64,000 nt of DNA, from positions 124,001 through 188,000 of the forward strand of contig NZ_RARC01000002.1 in NCBI RefSeq assembly GCF_003719305.1. The letters are read 5' to 3'. Positions 44,994 to 54,643 of this stretch are shown in pieces. Source of the stretch: Mycolicibacterium stellerae (GTDB lineage Bacteria > Actinomycetota > Actinomycetes > Mycobacteriales > Mycobacteriaceae). The notes below the pieces were generated by a model. That model was not told the DNA's origin. It was given only the letters and a program-made list of their open reading frames with translations, and searched no databases. How positions within the stretch are numbered: the stretch's first letter is position 1; each line of letters begins with the position of its first letter. Both the position numbers and the translations under genes were made by a program.

Positions 44994-46246
44994 CTGTACG
45001 GCATCGAGATTCGGATAGCACACGCGCGGAGCGGACCCTCAAGCCGAACGCGCTTCGAATCCTCGTGGTCGGCGCGGGAGTGGCAGGCATTTCCATCGCT
45101 CGGGGACTACTCCGAGACGGACATGACGTGTCCGTCTTCGAACGGCGGCCGGATATGCGGCCCGGTGGTGGTGCGGTGACCATCTGGTCCAACGGCTCGA
45201 CGGTCTTGGATCAGCTCGGCGTCGATATGGAGGGGGCCGGTCAGCTGCTGTCCACTGTGCGGATTGCGACGTCGACCGGCCGCCGGCTGGTCAATATCGA
45301 TGTCTCCACGATCATGGACCGCCTGGGCGGAGCCGTTCGGATGGTCCCTCGTCGGGTTCTGCTCGAGCGTCTGCTTGATGGCTTTCCCGTCGATCGAATC
45401 CGCTGCAATTCCCGTGTGGTCGGGGCGGTAAGTACGCGCGATGGGGTGCGGATCGAATTCGAGGACGGCAGCTCAGTCGAAGGCGATCTGGTGATCGGTG
45501 CGGATGGCCTGCACTCGAAGATCCGAGGTATCGCCGGTGCGCCACCCGCGAAGCCGACCGGGTGGTGTAGCTGGCAGGGATTGATCACCCTTCCCGACAT
45601 TGCCGAAAAGGACGTCGCAGTGCAGATCATCGGGCCGCGCGGAAACCTTGGCCTGTGGCCTGCGGGCGGCCGTGACCTTCAGTGGTGGTTCGACTTGCCG
45701 TGGTCGCCCGGCTTCGTCAGACCGGAGCACCCGATCGACATGCTCCGATCCAATTTCGCGGGTTGGTCCGATTTGGTCGACGATGTACTCGCGACGTTGA
45801 CCGACGACGATCTTGCGCCTTCGCCCTTTCCGCATTTTCGGCATCCGATACCCAGCACCCCGCGCATGCGCGCAGTGACGCTGCTCGGCGATGCCGCACA
45901 CGCGATGCCACCCATCCTTGCCCAAGGCACCAACCAGGCACTGCTCGACACAATGGTGTTGTGCAAGGCGCTTTCGGATTCGCAGAAGGAAGCAAGCGCA
46001 GGCACCGCTGATCTCTACCGCGCGCTGCGCCGGTACGAGAAGACCAGGCGCCGTAGGCTTTCCGCGGTGTCCTGGGTGACATCACGGCAGATGTCGCAGA
46101 GTGAGTCGGTACTGAAGCCAGCCGCCATGATCTCGGATTCCTTTGGCACATGGGCGATGACGACGTTCATGCGTTGGCTGAGCCACCGCCGGATATCCGC
46201 TGAAGTCAACCGAGCCCTGTCAAGCCAGTTGGTCCAAAGCCGATGA
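44990..46246 (+). CDS. FAD-dependent aromatic-type monooxygenase (PHBH family)
   Basis: A 418-aa class A flavin monooxygenase. The FAD motif is VVGAGVAGISIARGLL (about residues 24-39) with the FERRP acidic end, the DG motif GADGLHSKIRG (about 170) and the GD motif LLGDAAHAMPPILAQGTNQ (about 300). It resembles the TetX/zeaxanthin-epoxidase-like branch acting on polycyclic or aromatic substrates. It is coupled by ATGA to the genes on both sides. Confidence 0.88.
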   Translation: MTVRHRDSDSTRAERTLKPNALRILVVGAGVAGISIARGLLRDGHDVSVFERRPDMRPGGGAVTIWSNGSTVLDQLGVDMEGAGQLLSTVRIATSTGRRLVNIDVSTIMDRLGGAVRMVPRRVLLERLLDGFPVDRIRCNSRVVGAVSTRDGVRIEFEDGSSVEGDLVIGADGLHSKIRGIAGAPPAKPTGWCSWQGLITLPDIAEKDVAVQIIGPRGNLGLWPAGGRDLQWWFDLPWSPGFVRPEHPIDMLRSNFAGWSDLVDDVLATLTDDDLAPSPFPHFRHPIPSTPRMRAVTLLGDAAHAMPPILAQGTNQALLDTMVLCKALSDSQKEASAGTADLYRALRRYEKTRRRRLSAVSWVTSRQMSQSESVLKPAAMISDSFGTWAMTTFMRWLSHRRISAEVNRALSSQLVQSR

Positions 46247-47367
46247 CCATTCCCACGACTCTGAGGGGTCAGTCGATGTCTACGAGCGCCAAGGTGCCAC
46301 CAGCCAAGCTGGCCCGCGCCGTCGAATGGAGTCGTCACCACCTGTATCGGCTCCATCAACGACTCACGCCCGCGCCTGCGGCGGTGTTGGAGATGATCGT
46401 TGCCGGCTGGACGTCGCAGGCGGTCACGGTCGCGGCCCAGCTCGGCGTCGCCGACGCCCTCGCCGACGGCCCGTTGTCCATCGACGACTTGGCTGCTCGG
46501 GTGGACGCCAACCCGGATGCACTGCGCAGACTGATGCGGGCGCTGATCAGCCGGGGCATTTTTCGGCGTCGCCGCGACGGGCGGTATGAGTTGAACACCT
46601 TGGCCCACGCGCTGCGTTCCGACGCGCCCGTGTCAATGGATTCAGCGGCGCGCTTTTACGGCTCGCAGGAGCAGCGCGAACGCTGGACCCTGCTGGTGGA
46701 CTCGATCCGAACCGGGGACGGCGTCGTCGCGGCATTGCGCGGAAAGGAGAGCTTCGACTACTTCGACGAAAACCCCGAGCTTGCCGAGCTTTTCAACCAG
46801 ACCATGACGAGTGTTTCGAAGCTGACGGATGCAACCGTCGTCGCCGGCTACGACTTCAGCGTCTACCCGACCATCGTCGATGTCGGCGGCGGGCATGGCC
46901 CGCTGCTGGCCGCCATCCTGGCGACGGCGCCTGCGTCACGGGGCGTCCTGTACGACCTGCCTTCGGTCGTCGCGGACGCGCCAGGCGTGTTGCGGGCGCA
47001 GGGAGTCGCCGACCGCATTCAGATCGTCGAGGGTTCGTTTTTCGACCGCGTTCCCTCCGGCGGAGACGCTTACATCCTCAAGAACATCGTTCACGACTGG
47101 CCCGACGAGAAGGCGGTGCAGATCCTGCGCAATGTTCGCGCCGCAGTCGGCTCGCGAGCCAACGTGTTGCTGGTCGAGTTCGTCATCCCCGAGCACGACC
47201 GTGACTTCCCGGGAAAATGGGTGGATCTCGAGATGCTGTTGAATTTGGGGGCCCGCGAACGCACCGCGGCCGATTACCGAAAACTGCTCAGCGAAGCCGG
47301 ATTCCGCATGACGCGGGTCGCCCAAACGGCTTCGCCCCTCAGCGTGGTCGAGGCCAGACCGGCGTAG
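46243..47367 (+). CDS. O-methyltransferase, hydroxyneurosporene/DnrK-like
   Basis: A 374-aa methyltransferase with an N-terminal winged-helix dimerisation domain (AVTVAAQLGVADALADGPLS, DALRRLMRALISRGIF) and a C-terminal Rossmann domain: the SAM motif VDVGGGHGPLLAAIL (about 205) and the catalytic-histidine motif LKNIVHDWPDEKA. It resembles small-molecule O-methyltransferases of plants and antibiotic pathways. The ATG at 46243 overlaps the upstream stop; the ATG at 46276 (MSTSAKVP) is also possible. It is convergent with the MmpL gene, 21 bases apart. Confidence 0.88.
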   Translation: MTIPTTLRGQSMSTSAKVPPAKLARAVEWSRHHLYRLHQRLTPAPAAVLEMIVAGWTSQAVTVAAQLGVADALADGPLSIDDLAARVDANPDALRRLMRALISRGIFRRRRDGRYELNTLAHALRSDAPVSMDSAARFYGSQEQRERWTLLVDSIRTGDGVVAALRGKESFDYFDENPELAELFNQTMTSVSKLTDATVVAGYDFSVYPTIVDVGGGHGPLLAAILATAPASRGVLYDLPSVVADAPGVLRAQGVADRIQIVEGSFFDRVPSGGDAYILKNIVHDWPDEKAVQILRNVRAAVGSRANVLLVEFVIPEHDRDFPGKWVDLEMLLNLGARERTAADYRKLLSEAGFRMTRVAQTASPLSVVEARPA

Positions 47368-47388
47368 TAGCCGCAGGCAGAACGACCC

Positions 47389-49656
47389 CTACGCCACGGG
47401 CACGGTGGTTGGCGAGCTCACCTTTTCCTCTTCGCCCTCGCGCAGGCCGAAGCGGTCGTGCAGCCACACCAGAGGTTTCGGTGCCCACCAATTCCATTTG
47501 CCCAGCACGTGCATGGACGCAGGCAGCAGCAGCATCCGCACCAGCGTCGCGTCGACCAGTACCGCCAATGTCAGGCCGAGCCCGAGCATCCGCATGAACT
47601 GCACGTGAGCGCCGAAAAGGGCCGCGAACGATATCGACATCACCAGGGCCGCGGCGGTGATGACCCGGCCGGTGCGAGCCAACCCGAGAGCCACACTCCT
47701 GTCGTTGTCGGCACGAGTCCGGCCCGATTGCAGCCAGTACTCGCGGATTCGTGAGAGCAGAAATACCTCATAGTCCATCGACAGCCCAAAAGCGATGCAG
47801 AACAACAGCACCGGGATGTTGGCGACCAGAGTTCCGGTGGATGTCGTTCCGAGCGCACCAAGGTGACCATCCTGGAAGATCCACACCAAAGCACCGAACG
47901 CGGCGGTCAGCGACAGCACGTTGAGCACCAGAGCCTTGAGCGGCAGCACGATGCTGCCGGTCAGCAGGAACAACAGTCCGAATGTGATCACCGCTATCAG
48001 CCCCAGCACCCTGGGCAGCCGCGACGTGATGGCGTCGACGCTGTCGCGGTTGGTCTGCGCGGTGCCGGTCATCTCGGCATGGCGGCCTGCGGGCCCAGGC
48101 ACCGCATGAAGCCGGTCGAGTTGGGTCTCCGAGCTATCGGAGAACAATGGGGCCGTGCTGCCGACGGTGAGGAACGCACTGCCTTGCGCCACTCCGGTGG
48201 CCGCGGACGGTGTCCCGACTCGAACCCCGGCGACAAACGTGCCCGTCGGCGCCGACACCGCCGAAACATCTGGGACGCGGGACAACTCAGCGGCGTAGCG
48301 CTCGAGATCGTACGATGTCAGGCCACCGGCGTCGGGGATGACCACGGTGACGGCTGTGGCCGTGTTCTCGGCGAAGTCGTTGCGCAACTGATCGCCGACC
48401 TGATGCGACGACACCGTTGTCGGCAGCACCCGGTCATCGGGGAATCCCCACTTGACCCCGAGGAAGGGTGCGCCCAGTAGCAGGAGCAGTGCGACGACGG
48501 CCAGGCCGAGCGGCAGGGCACGGCGCATGACGAACATCGTCGACCGGTACCAGAACTGCGCTTCGATCGGACCGCGGACAGGGTCGGGCCGACGCAGCAG
48601 CCGCCGCGCTAGCCGTCGGACATCCAAGGCGTTCAGCCGGTCACCGAGCAACACGATGGCCGCAGGCGTAATGACAACCGCCGCCACGGCGGCGAAAACG
48701 ACGGTGGCGACACCGGCGTAGGCGAACGACTTCAAAACGTGCATCGGGAACATGAACAGCGCCGCCATCGACAGCGCCACCGTGGTCGCCGACACCAGCA
48801 CCGTGCGCCCCGCCGTTGCCATCGTGCGGACAAGGGCGGTGTTCGGGTCGGCGCCGTCGGCCAGTTCGTCGCGATAGCGACTGATGATCAGCAACGTGTA
48901 GTCGATTGCGAGGGCGAGGCCCATCGCGGTGCTGAGGTTGGGCGCGAGATTCGAGACATCGGTGCTGAAGGTGATGAGGCGAAGGACCGCCATCGAGCCC
49001 GTTATCGCCATCAGTCCGACCGCAACGGGCAGCGCCGCCGCCAGCAGACCGCCGAACACCCAAACCAGCACGAGGAAGCTCAACGGAATTGCGATCGACT
49101 CCATCAGCAACAGGTCGTGCTGCAGCTGGGAGGTGATCTGCGCGTTCACCATAGCTACCCCGCCGGATCGGACGGTAACGCCCGTCGACCCGTCGCGATG
49201 ATCGCGCACGACCTCGTCGGACAGCGTTTGGGCGGATGACTGCGCAACACTCTCTCCGCCGCCGAGACCCGCGACGATCAGTCCCACCTTGCCGTCCTTG
49301 CTGACGAGATTGCCCGCCTCCGACGGCGGGGCGCTCCACGCCGACGTGACCCCGGTGACGATCGGTGCTCGTCTCAGCTCATCCACGATGCTCAAACCCA
49401 CCGCGCGGGCGGCCGGACCGGTGGCGCTGTCCGCAGCGGTGACGGTGATCAGCATCTGCATGTCGCCCTGGTGGAACTTGTCGGTCAGCAGTTGCGCCGC
49501 CCTCGCCGACTCCGAGCTGGGATCCTGAAATCCACTCGAGGACAGGCTCTTGGTTACCGGGACACCGAAGATCCCCGCTGCCAGCATGACCAGCACGGCC
49601 GCCGAGATGACCCAGCGCGGCGCTGCGATCGCCAGCATTGCGATTCGTTGCAGCAC
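47389..49656 (-). CDS. MmpL-family RND transporter
   Basis: A 755-aa transporter with two repeats, each of one membrane helix, an extracytoplasmic domain and five more helices. Motifs ALAIDYTLLIISRYRDE (first half) and FGLSMDYEVFLLSRIREYW (second half) carry the paired Asp-Tyr of MmpL proton relays. The GTG at 49656 (VLQRIAMLAIAAPRW) is chosen because AAAGGAGG lies 7 bases upstream; the frame is open 15 codons further. No MmpS partner is adjacent. It may export the product of the neighbouring oxidative genes, although it is on the other strand. Confidence 0.9.
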   Translation of the reverse strand: MLQRIAMLAIAAPRWVISAAVLVMLAAGIFGVPVTKSLSSSGFQDPSSESARAAQLLTDKFHQGDMQMLITVTAADSATGPAARAVGLSIVDELRRAPIVTGVTSAWSAPPSEAGNLVSKDGKVGLIVAGLGGGESVAQSSAQTLSDEVVRDHRDGSTGVTVRSGGVAMVNAQITSQLQHDLLLMESIAIPLSFLVLVWVFGGLLAAALPVAVGLMAITGSMAVLRLITFSTDVSNLAPNLSTAMGLALAIDYTLLIISRYRDELADGADPNTALVRTMATAGRTVLVSATTVALSMAALFMFPMHVLKSFAYAGVATVVFAAVAAVVITPAAIVLLGDRLNALDVRRLARRLLRRPDPVRGPIEAQFWYRSTMFVMRRALPLGLAVVALLLLLGAPFLGVKWGFPDDRVLPTTVSSHQVGDQLRNDFAENTATAVTVVIPDAGGLTSYDLERYAAELSRVPDVSAVSAPTGTFVAGVRVGTPSAATGVAQGSAFLTVGSTAPLFSDSSETQLDRLHAVPGPAGRHAEMTGTAQTNRDSVDAITSRLPRVLGLIAVITFGLLFLLTGSIVLPLKALVLNVLSLTAAFGALVWIFQDGHLGALGTTSTGTLVANIPVLLFCIAFGLSMDYEVFLLSRIREYWLQSGRTRADNDRSVALGLARTGRVITAAALVMSISFAALFGAHVQFMRMLGLGLTLAVLVDATLVRMLLLPASMHVLGKWNWWAPKPLVWLHDRFGLREGEEEKVSSPTTVPVA

Positions 49657-49858
49657 GTCGCGTCCTCCTTTTGCCCGTGGACGCAAGATCCGCGGCAACA
49701 TTCTCGGTCAACTGTGAAACGAATGGGCGCTTCGCAGGGTTCATCCGCGCCCCGCCGCAGCCTGTCTCGAGAAGGATTGCAGTTTCCGGGCATGCCCCCG
49801 CGCGGCCTCGTTGCGAATTACTGTGAGCTATCTCAAGGCGAGCAGCGAGGTGCACAGC

Positions 49859-51526
49859 ATGAGTGACCGACCGGTTCGATCCCGACGGGCGACGAAGACC
49901 ACCGCCAAGAAGGCCAGTCCAGCCAAGCGCGTGAAGCGCCCCGCCAAGACCGTCGCCGCCACGGCCGCGCCGGCCAAGCGACCGACGAAAGCGTCCGCCA
50001 AGCCCACGGAGGTCAGCGTCGGCACCGATGCCGCCTTCGCGCCCGGATCCGGGCAGACTCGGCGCCGGTTGAAGAACATCTCCGAGGTGCGCCACTACTT
50101 CCGGACCAACGATGTGCCGATCCTGTTCTTCGGCGCCACCCCGTTCAACCTGCTCGGCCTTGATCGCTGGATCCGCAACTTCACCTACATCACGTACTAC
50201 GACGCATGGGACGGCGCGCATCCGCGGGTGTTCACGCCGATCGACAAACCGTACGAGGAGTTCGAAAGCGGCGAGGAGATCAACAACTGGCTGCTGACCA
50301 ACCCCGAGGTGCGGGCGCACATCGACTCGGTGACGCCCCGCGGAATCCGGCCGAAGGTCGTGATGGTGTTCTTCAACAGCGAGACCGAGGACATCTGCAA
50401 AGACCTCGGCTACGACCTGATCCTTCCGCCTGCCAGCCTGCGCGAGCGCCTCGACTCGAAGATCGTCACGACGCAGCTCGGCAACGAGGCGGGCGCGCCG
50501 AGCGTGCCGAACGTACTGACCAGGGTCGACGACTGGGCCGGACTGCAGAAGGCGGCCGAAAAGGCCGGTCTCGGTGACGAACTCGTCGTTCAGACGCCCT
50601 ACGGCGACTCGGGCAAGACCACCTTCTTCATCTCCTCGGAGGCGGACTGGCGCAAGCACAGCGCCGACATCGTCGGCGAGGAGATCAAGGTGATGCGTCG
50701 CATCAACAACCGCCCCGTCGCGGTCGAGGCCGTCCTCACCCGATGCGGCACCGTCGTCGGACCGTTCATGTCGGAGCTGATCGGCTACAAGCGGCTCACC
50801 CCGGCGCGCGGCGGCTGGTGTGGCAACGAGATGTTCCCGGAGGTGCTCACCGGCGAAAGCAGGGGCATCGCAACAGAATTGGTGCGACGCCTCGGCGACC
50901 GGCTGGCCAAGGAAGGCTACCGCGGCTTCTTCGAAGTCGACGTGCTCGTCGACACCGACTCAGGCGAGATCTACCTCGGCGAGCTCAACCCGCGCATCAG
51001 CGGCGCGTCGTCGATCACCAACGTCACCGCGGGCGCCTACGCGGACGTGCCGCTGTTCCTGTTCCACATCCTCGAGTACATGAACGTCGACTTCGACCTG
51101 GACATCGACGAGATCAACGAGAGGTGGGAGGAGCTGGCGTCGGGCGATCTGTGGAGCCAGATGGTGATGAAGGAAACCGACGACATCGTGCAGCGGCTGA
51201 CGGCCACACCCAGCACGGGGCAGTACTCGCTGGACGGCAGCGGCGCGCTGGTTTTCCGTCGGGCCGCCCTGGATTGGCACCAACTCCAGAACGAAGCGGA
51301 GGCGTTCTTCCTGAGGATCTATGGCCCAGGCGACTACCGGTGGAAGGGCGCCGACCTCGGCGTGCTGGTCACGAAGGGCCGGCTGCAGGTCGACTCCGCC
51401 ACCGGCAAATCGGCGCTGACCATTCGTGCCCGCCACCTCATCGACTCGATCCGCGCCCAATACGCAGGCACGCCGATCGCCAAACCCGCAGCCCCGGCCA
51501 CCAACGTGGCGGTCAAGTCAGGCTGA
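49859..51526 (+). CDS. ATP-grasp (biotin carboxylase-like) protein with a basic tail
   Basis: A 555-aa protein. Residues 1-50 are rich in Lys/Arg (16), Ala and Pro with almost no acidic residues, like nucleoid-protein tails. From about residue 70 an ATP-grasp fold follows: LGLDRWIRNF, LVVQTPYGDSGKTTFFI (ATP-binding loop), GFFEVDVLVD and the metal-binding GELNPRISGASSITN. The family ligates a carboxylate to an amine or thiol with ATP; there is no biotin-carrier domain. The ATG at 49859 is taken over an upstream in-frame codon. It is followed closely by a serine hydrolase and a dienelactone hydrolase gene. Confidence 0.82.
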   Translation: MSDRPVRSRRATKTTAKKASPAKRVKRPAKTVAATAAPAKRPTKASAKPTEVSVGTDAAFAPGSGQTRRRLKNISEVRHYFRTNDVPILFFGATPFNLLGLDRWIRNFTYITYYDAWDGAHPRVFTPIDKPYEEFESGEEINNWLLTNPEVRAHIDSVTPRGIRPKVVMVFFNSETEDICKDLGYDLILPPASLRERLDSKIVTTQLGNEAGAPSVPNVLTRVDDWAGLQKAAEKAGLGDELVVQTPYGDSGKTTFFISSEADWRKHSADIVGEEIKVMRRINNRPVAVEAVLTRCGTVVGPFMSELIGYKRLTPARGGWCGNEMFPEVLTGESRGIATELVRRLGDRLAKEGYRGFFEVDVLVDTDSGEIYLGELNPRISGASSITNVTAGAYADVPLFLFHILEYMNVDFDLDIDEINERWEELASGDLWSQMVMKETDDIVQRLTATPSTGQYSLDGSGALVFRRAALDWHQLQNEAEAFFLRIYGPGDYRWKGADLGVLVTKGRLQVDSATGKSALTIRARHLIDSIRAQYAGTPIAKPAAPATNVAVKSG

Positions 51527-51565
51527 GCTTCTGGCCGCTGCGCGGCGGCCATTACAGTCATCGCC

Positions 51566-52756
51566 ATGACTCTCGGAGGCGACACCGGACGCGTGCCGTC
51601 GGACGTGACTCTGGACAACTGGCAGTCCGCGGCCCAACTGCACTGGACGTTTCAGCACATCGCCGACTTCCTCCCGACGGCGGCGATCTCCCGCGGTACG
51701 GGACCCGTCGCCGAGTTGCCGTCGAGTCCGGTCGAGCTGACCGACATCCCGCTGTATGACCGGACGAACGGAAAGCGCACCACCGTCGGCGACGTGATGG
51801 CCGCCACCGTCACCGACGGCTGGATCGTCACCCAGCACGGCAAGGTGCTCGCCGAGCACTACTACGGGGGCATGCACGCCGACTCGTCGCACCTACTGAT
51901 GTCGGTGAGCAAGTCGCTGATCGCCATGGTCGTCGGTGCGCTGGTGAGCGACGGCACCGTGATCCCCGACGCGGCTCTCACCCACTACGTGCCTGCACTG
52001 GCCAACTCCGGATACGCGGGCGCGACGGTGCGAAACCTGCTCGATATGCGTTCGGGGATAAAGTTTTCCGAGGATTACCTCGACCCCGTGGCCGAGGTGC
52101 GATTGATCGAGCAAGCCATCGGCTGGGCGCCGCGCACGGTGCCCGACCTGCCATCGACGATGTATGACTTCCTGGTGACCCTGCAGCAGAAGGCACCGCA
52201 CGGCGGGCCATTCGAGTACCGGTCCTGTGAGACCGACGTCCTGGGCTGGGTCTGCGAGGCGGCCAGTGGGCTGCGGATGCCCGAGCTGATGTCTGCGGTG
52301 CTGTGGGCAAAACTCGGTGCTCGCACCGACGCGACCATCGGCGTCGACTCGGTGGGGACCGGGATGTTCGACGGCGGCATCAACGCCTGCCTGTCCGATC
52401 TGGTCAGGTTCGGTTCGCTGTTTCTGAACGGCGGTACGTCGCTGACCGGCCAGCGTGTGGTGTCGCTATCGTGGATCGCCGACACCTTCGCAGGCGGGGT
52501 CGACTCGCGAGCCGCCTTCGCCGCCAGCCCCGGCGACAACCGCATGCCCGGCGGGATGTACCGAAACCAGTGCTGGTTTCCGCGTCCGGGCAACAACGTG
52601 TTGCTGTGCCTGGGAATCCACGGCCAGATGATCTACGTCAACCGGGCAGCCGACATGGTCGCCGCGAAGCTCTCGAGCTGGCCGCTTCCGCAGGATGCCA
52701 CGATGCTGTTCCCGACCATCGCGGCATTCGACGAGATCGCCGCCAATCTGTCATAG
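51566..52756 (+). CDS. Serine hydrolase, class C beta-lactamase/DD-peptidase fold
   Basis: A 396-aa cytosolic-looking serine hydrolase. The catalytic S-x-x-K is in LMSVSKSLIA (about residue 113), the Y-x-S motif in EYRSCETDV, and the KTG-equivalent HG in GIHGQMIY. No signal peptide is visible, so it is more likely an esterase or amide hydrolase (6-aminohexanoate-dimer hydrolase-like) than a wall enzyme. It follows the ATP-grasp gene by 39 bases and precedes a dienelactone hydrolase by 32, probably one operon. Confidence 0.85.
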   Translation: MTLGGDTGRVPSDVTLDNWQSAAQLHWTFQHIADFLPTAAISRGTGPVAELPSSPVELTDIPLYDRTNGKRTTVGDVMAATVTDGWIVTQHGKVLAEHYYGGMHADSSHLLMSVSKSLIAMVVGALVSDGTVIPDAALTHYVPALANSGYAGATVRNLLDMRSGIKFSEDYLDPVAEVRLIEQAIGWAPRTVPDLPSTMYDFLVTLQQKAPHGGPFEYRSCETDVLGWVCEAASGLRMPELMSAVLWAKLGARTDATIGVDSVGTGMFDGGINACLSDLVRFGSLFLNGGTSLTGQRVVSLSWIADTFAGGVDSRAAFAASPGDNRMPGGMYRNQCWFPRPGNNVLLCLGIHGQMIYVNRAADMVAAKLSSWPLPQDATMLFPTIAAFDEIAANLS

Positions 52757-52788
52757 CCCGCAATGTCGCAGCCCCTGAAGGAGAACGC

Positions 52789-53493
52789 GTGCAGACCGTC
52801 ACGATCAATGCCCCGGCCGGCCCGATCGACGCGCTGCTGAGCGTGCCGGACGGCAACGGGCCATGGCCGGGCTTGGTGCTGGTCCACGATGCGATCGGCT
52901 ACGGGCCGGACAACGAACGAATCTCGCGGCGGGTCGCCGCGGCCGGGTACATCGCCATCACGCCCAACATGTTCGCCCGCGGCGGCCGGGCCCGCTGCAT
53001 CATCCGGGTCTTCCGGGAGCTTCTGACCAAACGCGGCCGCGCGCTCGACGATATCCTCGCCGCCCGCGACCACCTGCTCGCCCTACCGCAGGCCTCCGGG
53101 GCCGTCGGCATCGCCGGGTTCTGCATGGGCGGCCAGTTCGCACTGGTTATGTCCCCCAAAGGGTTTGGCGCCTCGGCTCCGTTCTACGGCACGCCGCTGC
53201 CAAGCAAGCTGAGCGAAACACTTGACGGTGCATGTCCCATCGTGGCCAGCTTCGGCCGTCGCGACCCCATCGGGATCGGCGCGGCAGCCAAGTTGGAAAA
53301 GGTCGTCGACGAGAAGGACATCCCCGCCGATATCAAGGCCTACCCAGGCGCAGGGCACAGCTTCGCCAACAAGCTTCCCGCGCAGCCGTTGATCCGCATC
53401 GCCGGATTCGGCTACAACGAGGCCGCCGAGGCCGATGCCTGGTCGCGGGTCTTCGCCTTCTTGGGCGAGCATCTTGGGGCGCCCGCCGATTGA
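52789..53493 (+). CDS. Dienelactone hydrolase family protein
   Basis: A 234-aa alpha/beta hydrolase of the dienelactone hydrolase family. The nucleophile is the cysteine of GFCMGGQ (about residue 110), the acid lies in RRDPIG and the histidine in GAGHSFAN. LVLVHDAIG is the oxyanion segment. The open frame extends far upstream as a shadow of the beta-lactamase-like gene; the GTG at 52789 follows GAAGGAG and begins the natural domain (VQTVTINAPAGPIDA). Confidence 0.85.
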   Translation: MQTVTINAPAGPIDALLSVPDGNGPWPGLVLVHDAIGYGPDNERISRRVAAAGYIAITPNMFARGGRARCIIRVFRELLTKRGRALDDILAARDHLLALPQASGAVGIAGFCMGGQFALVMSPKGFGASAPFYGTPLPSKLSETLDGACPIVASFGRRDPIGIGAAAKLEKVVDEKDIPADIKAYPGAGHSFANKLPAQPLIRIAGFGYNEAAEADAWSRVFAFLGEHLGAPAD

Positions 53494-53496
53494 GGA

Positions 53497-53802
53497 CTAC
53501 TCGGGCAGCCGCAGTTCGGGCTTCTCGACCTCTTCGATGTTCACGTCCTTGAAGGTGATCACGCGCACCTGTTTGACGAACCGGGCCGGCCGGTACATAT
53601 CCCACACCCAGGCGTCGGCCAGCCTCAGCTCGAAGTACACCTCGCCGTCGGCATTGCGGGGCACCAGCTCCACGCTGTTTGCCAAGTAGAACCGCCGCTC
53701 GGTTTCCACCACGTAGCTGAACTGTCCCACGATGTCCTTGTATTCGCGGTACAGCGAGAGCTCCATCTCGGTTTCATACTTTTCGAGATCTTCGGCACTC
53801 AT
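53497..53802 (-). CDS. DUF2469 protein
   Basis: A 101-aa acidic protein beginning MSAEDLEKYETEMELSLYREY and containing FSYVVETERRFYLAN and YFELRLADAWVWDMYRPARF. This is the compact, highly conserved actinobacterial family of M. tuberculosis Rv2901c, next to rnhB there as here. The function is unknown. It marks the right-hand end of the accessory block and converges on the dienelactone hydrolase gene, 3 bases apart. Confidence 0.93.
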   Translation of the reverse strand: MSAEDLEKYETEMELSLYREYKDIVGQFSYVVETERRFYLANSVELVPRNADGEVYFELRLADAWVWDMYRPARFVKQVRVITFKDVNIEEVEKPELRLPE

Positions 53803-53875
53803 CGCTTCAGCAGTCCTTCGTCGTGGTCTGGCACTCGGCTCTCGCGCAAGCGCTCATCGCTTTACCAATCTTCCC

Positions 53876-54598
53876 CTACCCAACTTCGCCTCGCTGCTCC
53901 GGTACACAGTCGGCCACGAGCTCGGTCACCACCTTGGTGCCGGTCGCGGTGGCCACGCGGCGGACGTTGATGAACGAATATCGGTGCTGGGTGCAGGGCC
54001 CGAGCCGGGCCAGCGCGGCCCCGTGCGCAGGCGTGCTGTAGCCCTTGTGCTCGGCGAAGCCGTAACCAGGGTGTTCGGCCTCCATCTTCACCATCAAGCG
54101 ATCGCGACTGACCTTGGCCAGCACGCTCGCCGCGGCGATACAGGCCGCTGCCGCGTCACCACCCACCACCGGCAGCGACGGCACCGGCAGGCCCGGCACC
54201 CGGAAACCGTCGCTCAGCACGTAACCCGGCCGCAGCGAAAGGCCCGCGATCGCCCTGCGCATCCCCTCGATGTTGGCCACATGCACCCCACGGCGATCGA
54301 CCTCGACAGACGGGATGAACACCACGTGATATGCCAGCGCATACCGCCGGATCAGGGGAAACAGCCGCTCGCGTTCCTTCTCGGTGAGCTTCTTGGAGTC
54401 GTCGAGCGCCGACAGGCTCTCCAACCGGTTTGGCCCAAGCACGCACGCCGCGACGACCAGTGGACCGGCACAGGCACCGCGCCCGACCTCGTCCACGCCG
54501 GCCACCGGGCCCAGACCGTTGCGGTACAGCGCCGATTCCAGAGTGCGCAGCCCAGAGGACTTTCGAATCACCGTTCGGGGCGGCCAGGTCGCCGGCAA
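53876..54598 (-). CDS. rnhB: Ribonuclease HII
   Basis: A 240-aa RNase HII, which removes RNA from DNA-RNA hybrids and single ribonucleotides. The acidic active site is complete: [13 protein letters not shown] (D and E, about residue 35), VLSDGF and [22 protein letters not shown] is the family's C-terminal mark. The apparent start is a TTG at 54598; the protein is shorter at the N-terminus than the M. tuberculosis one, so the true start is uncertain. It is 45 bases downstream of lepB. Confidence 0.93.
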   Translation of the reverse strand: MPATWPPRTVIRKSSGLRTLESALYRNGLGPVAGVDEVGRGACAGPLVVAACVLGPNRLESLSALDDSKKLTEKERERLFPLIRRYALAYHVVFIPSVEVDRRGVHVANIEGMRRAIAGLSLRPGYVLSDGFRVPGLPVPSLPVVGGDAAAACIAAASVLAKVSRDRLMVKMEAEHPGYGFAEHKGYSTPAHGAALARLGPCTQHRYSFINVRRVATATGTKVVTELVADCVPEQRGEVG

Positions 54599-54643
54599 CT
54601 AGGCCTTCTCCTCTTCGCGCAAGACGCTCATCGCAGGGCCAAC

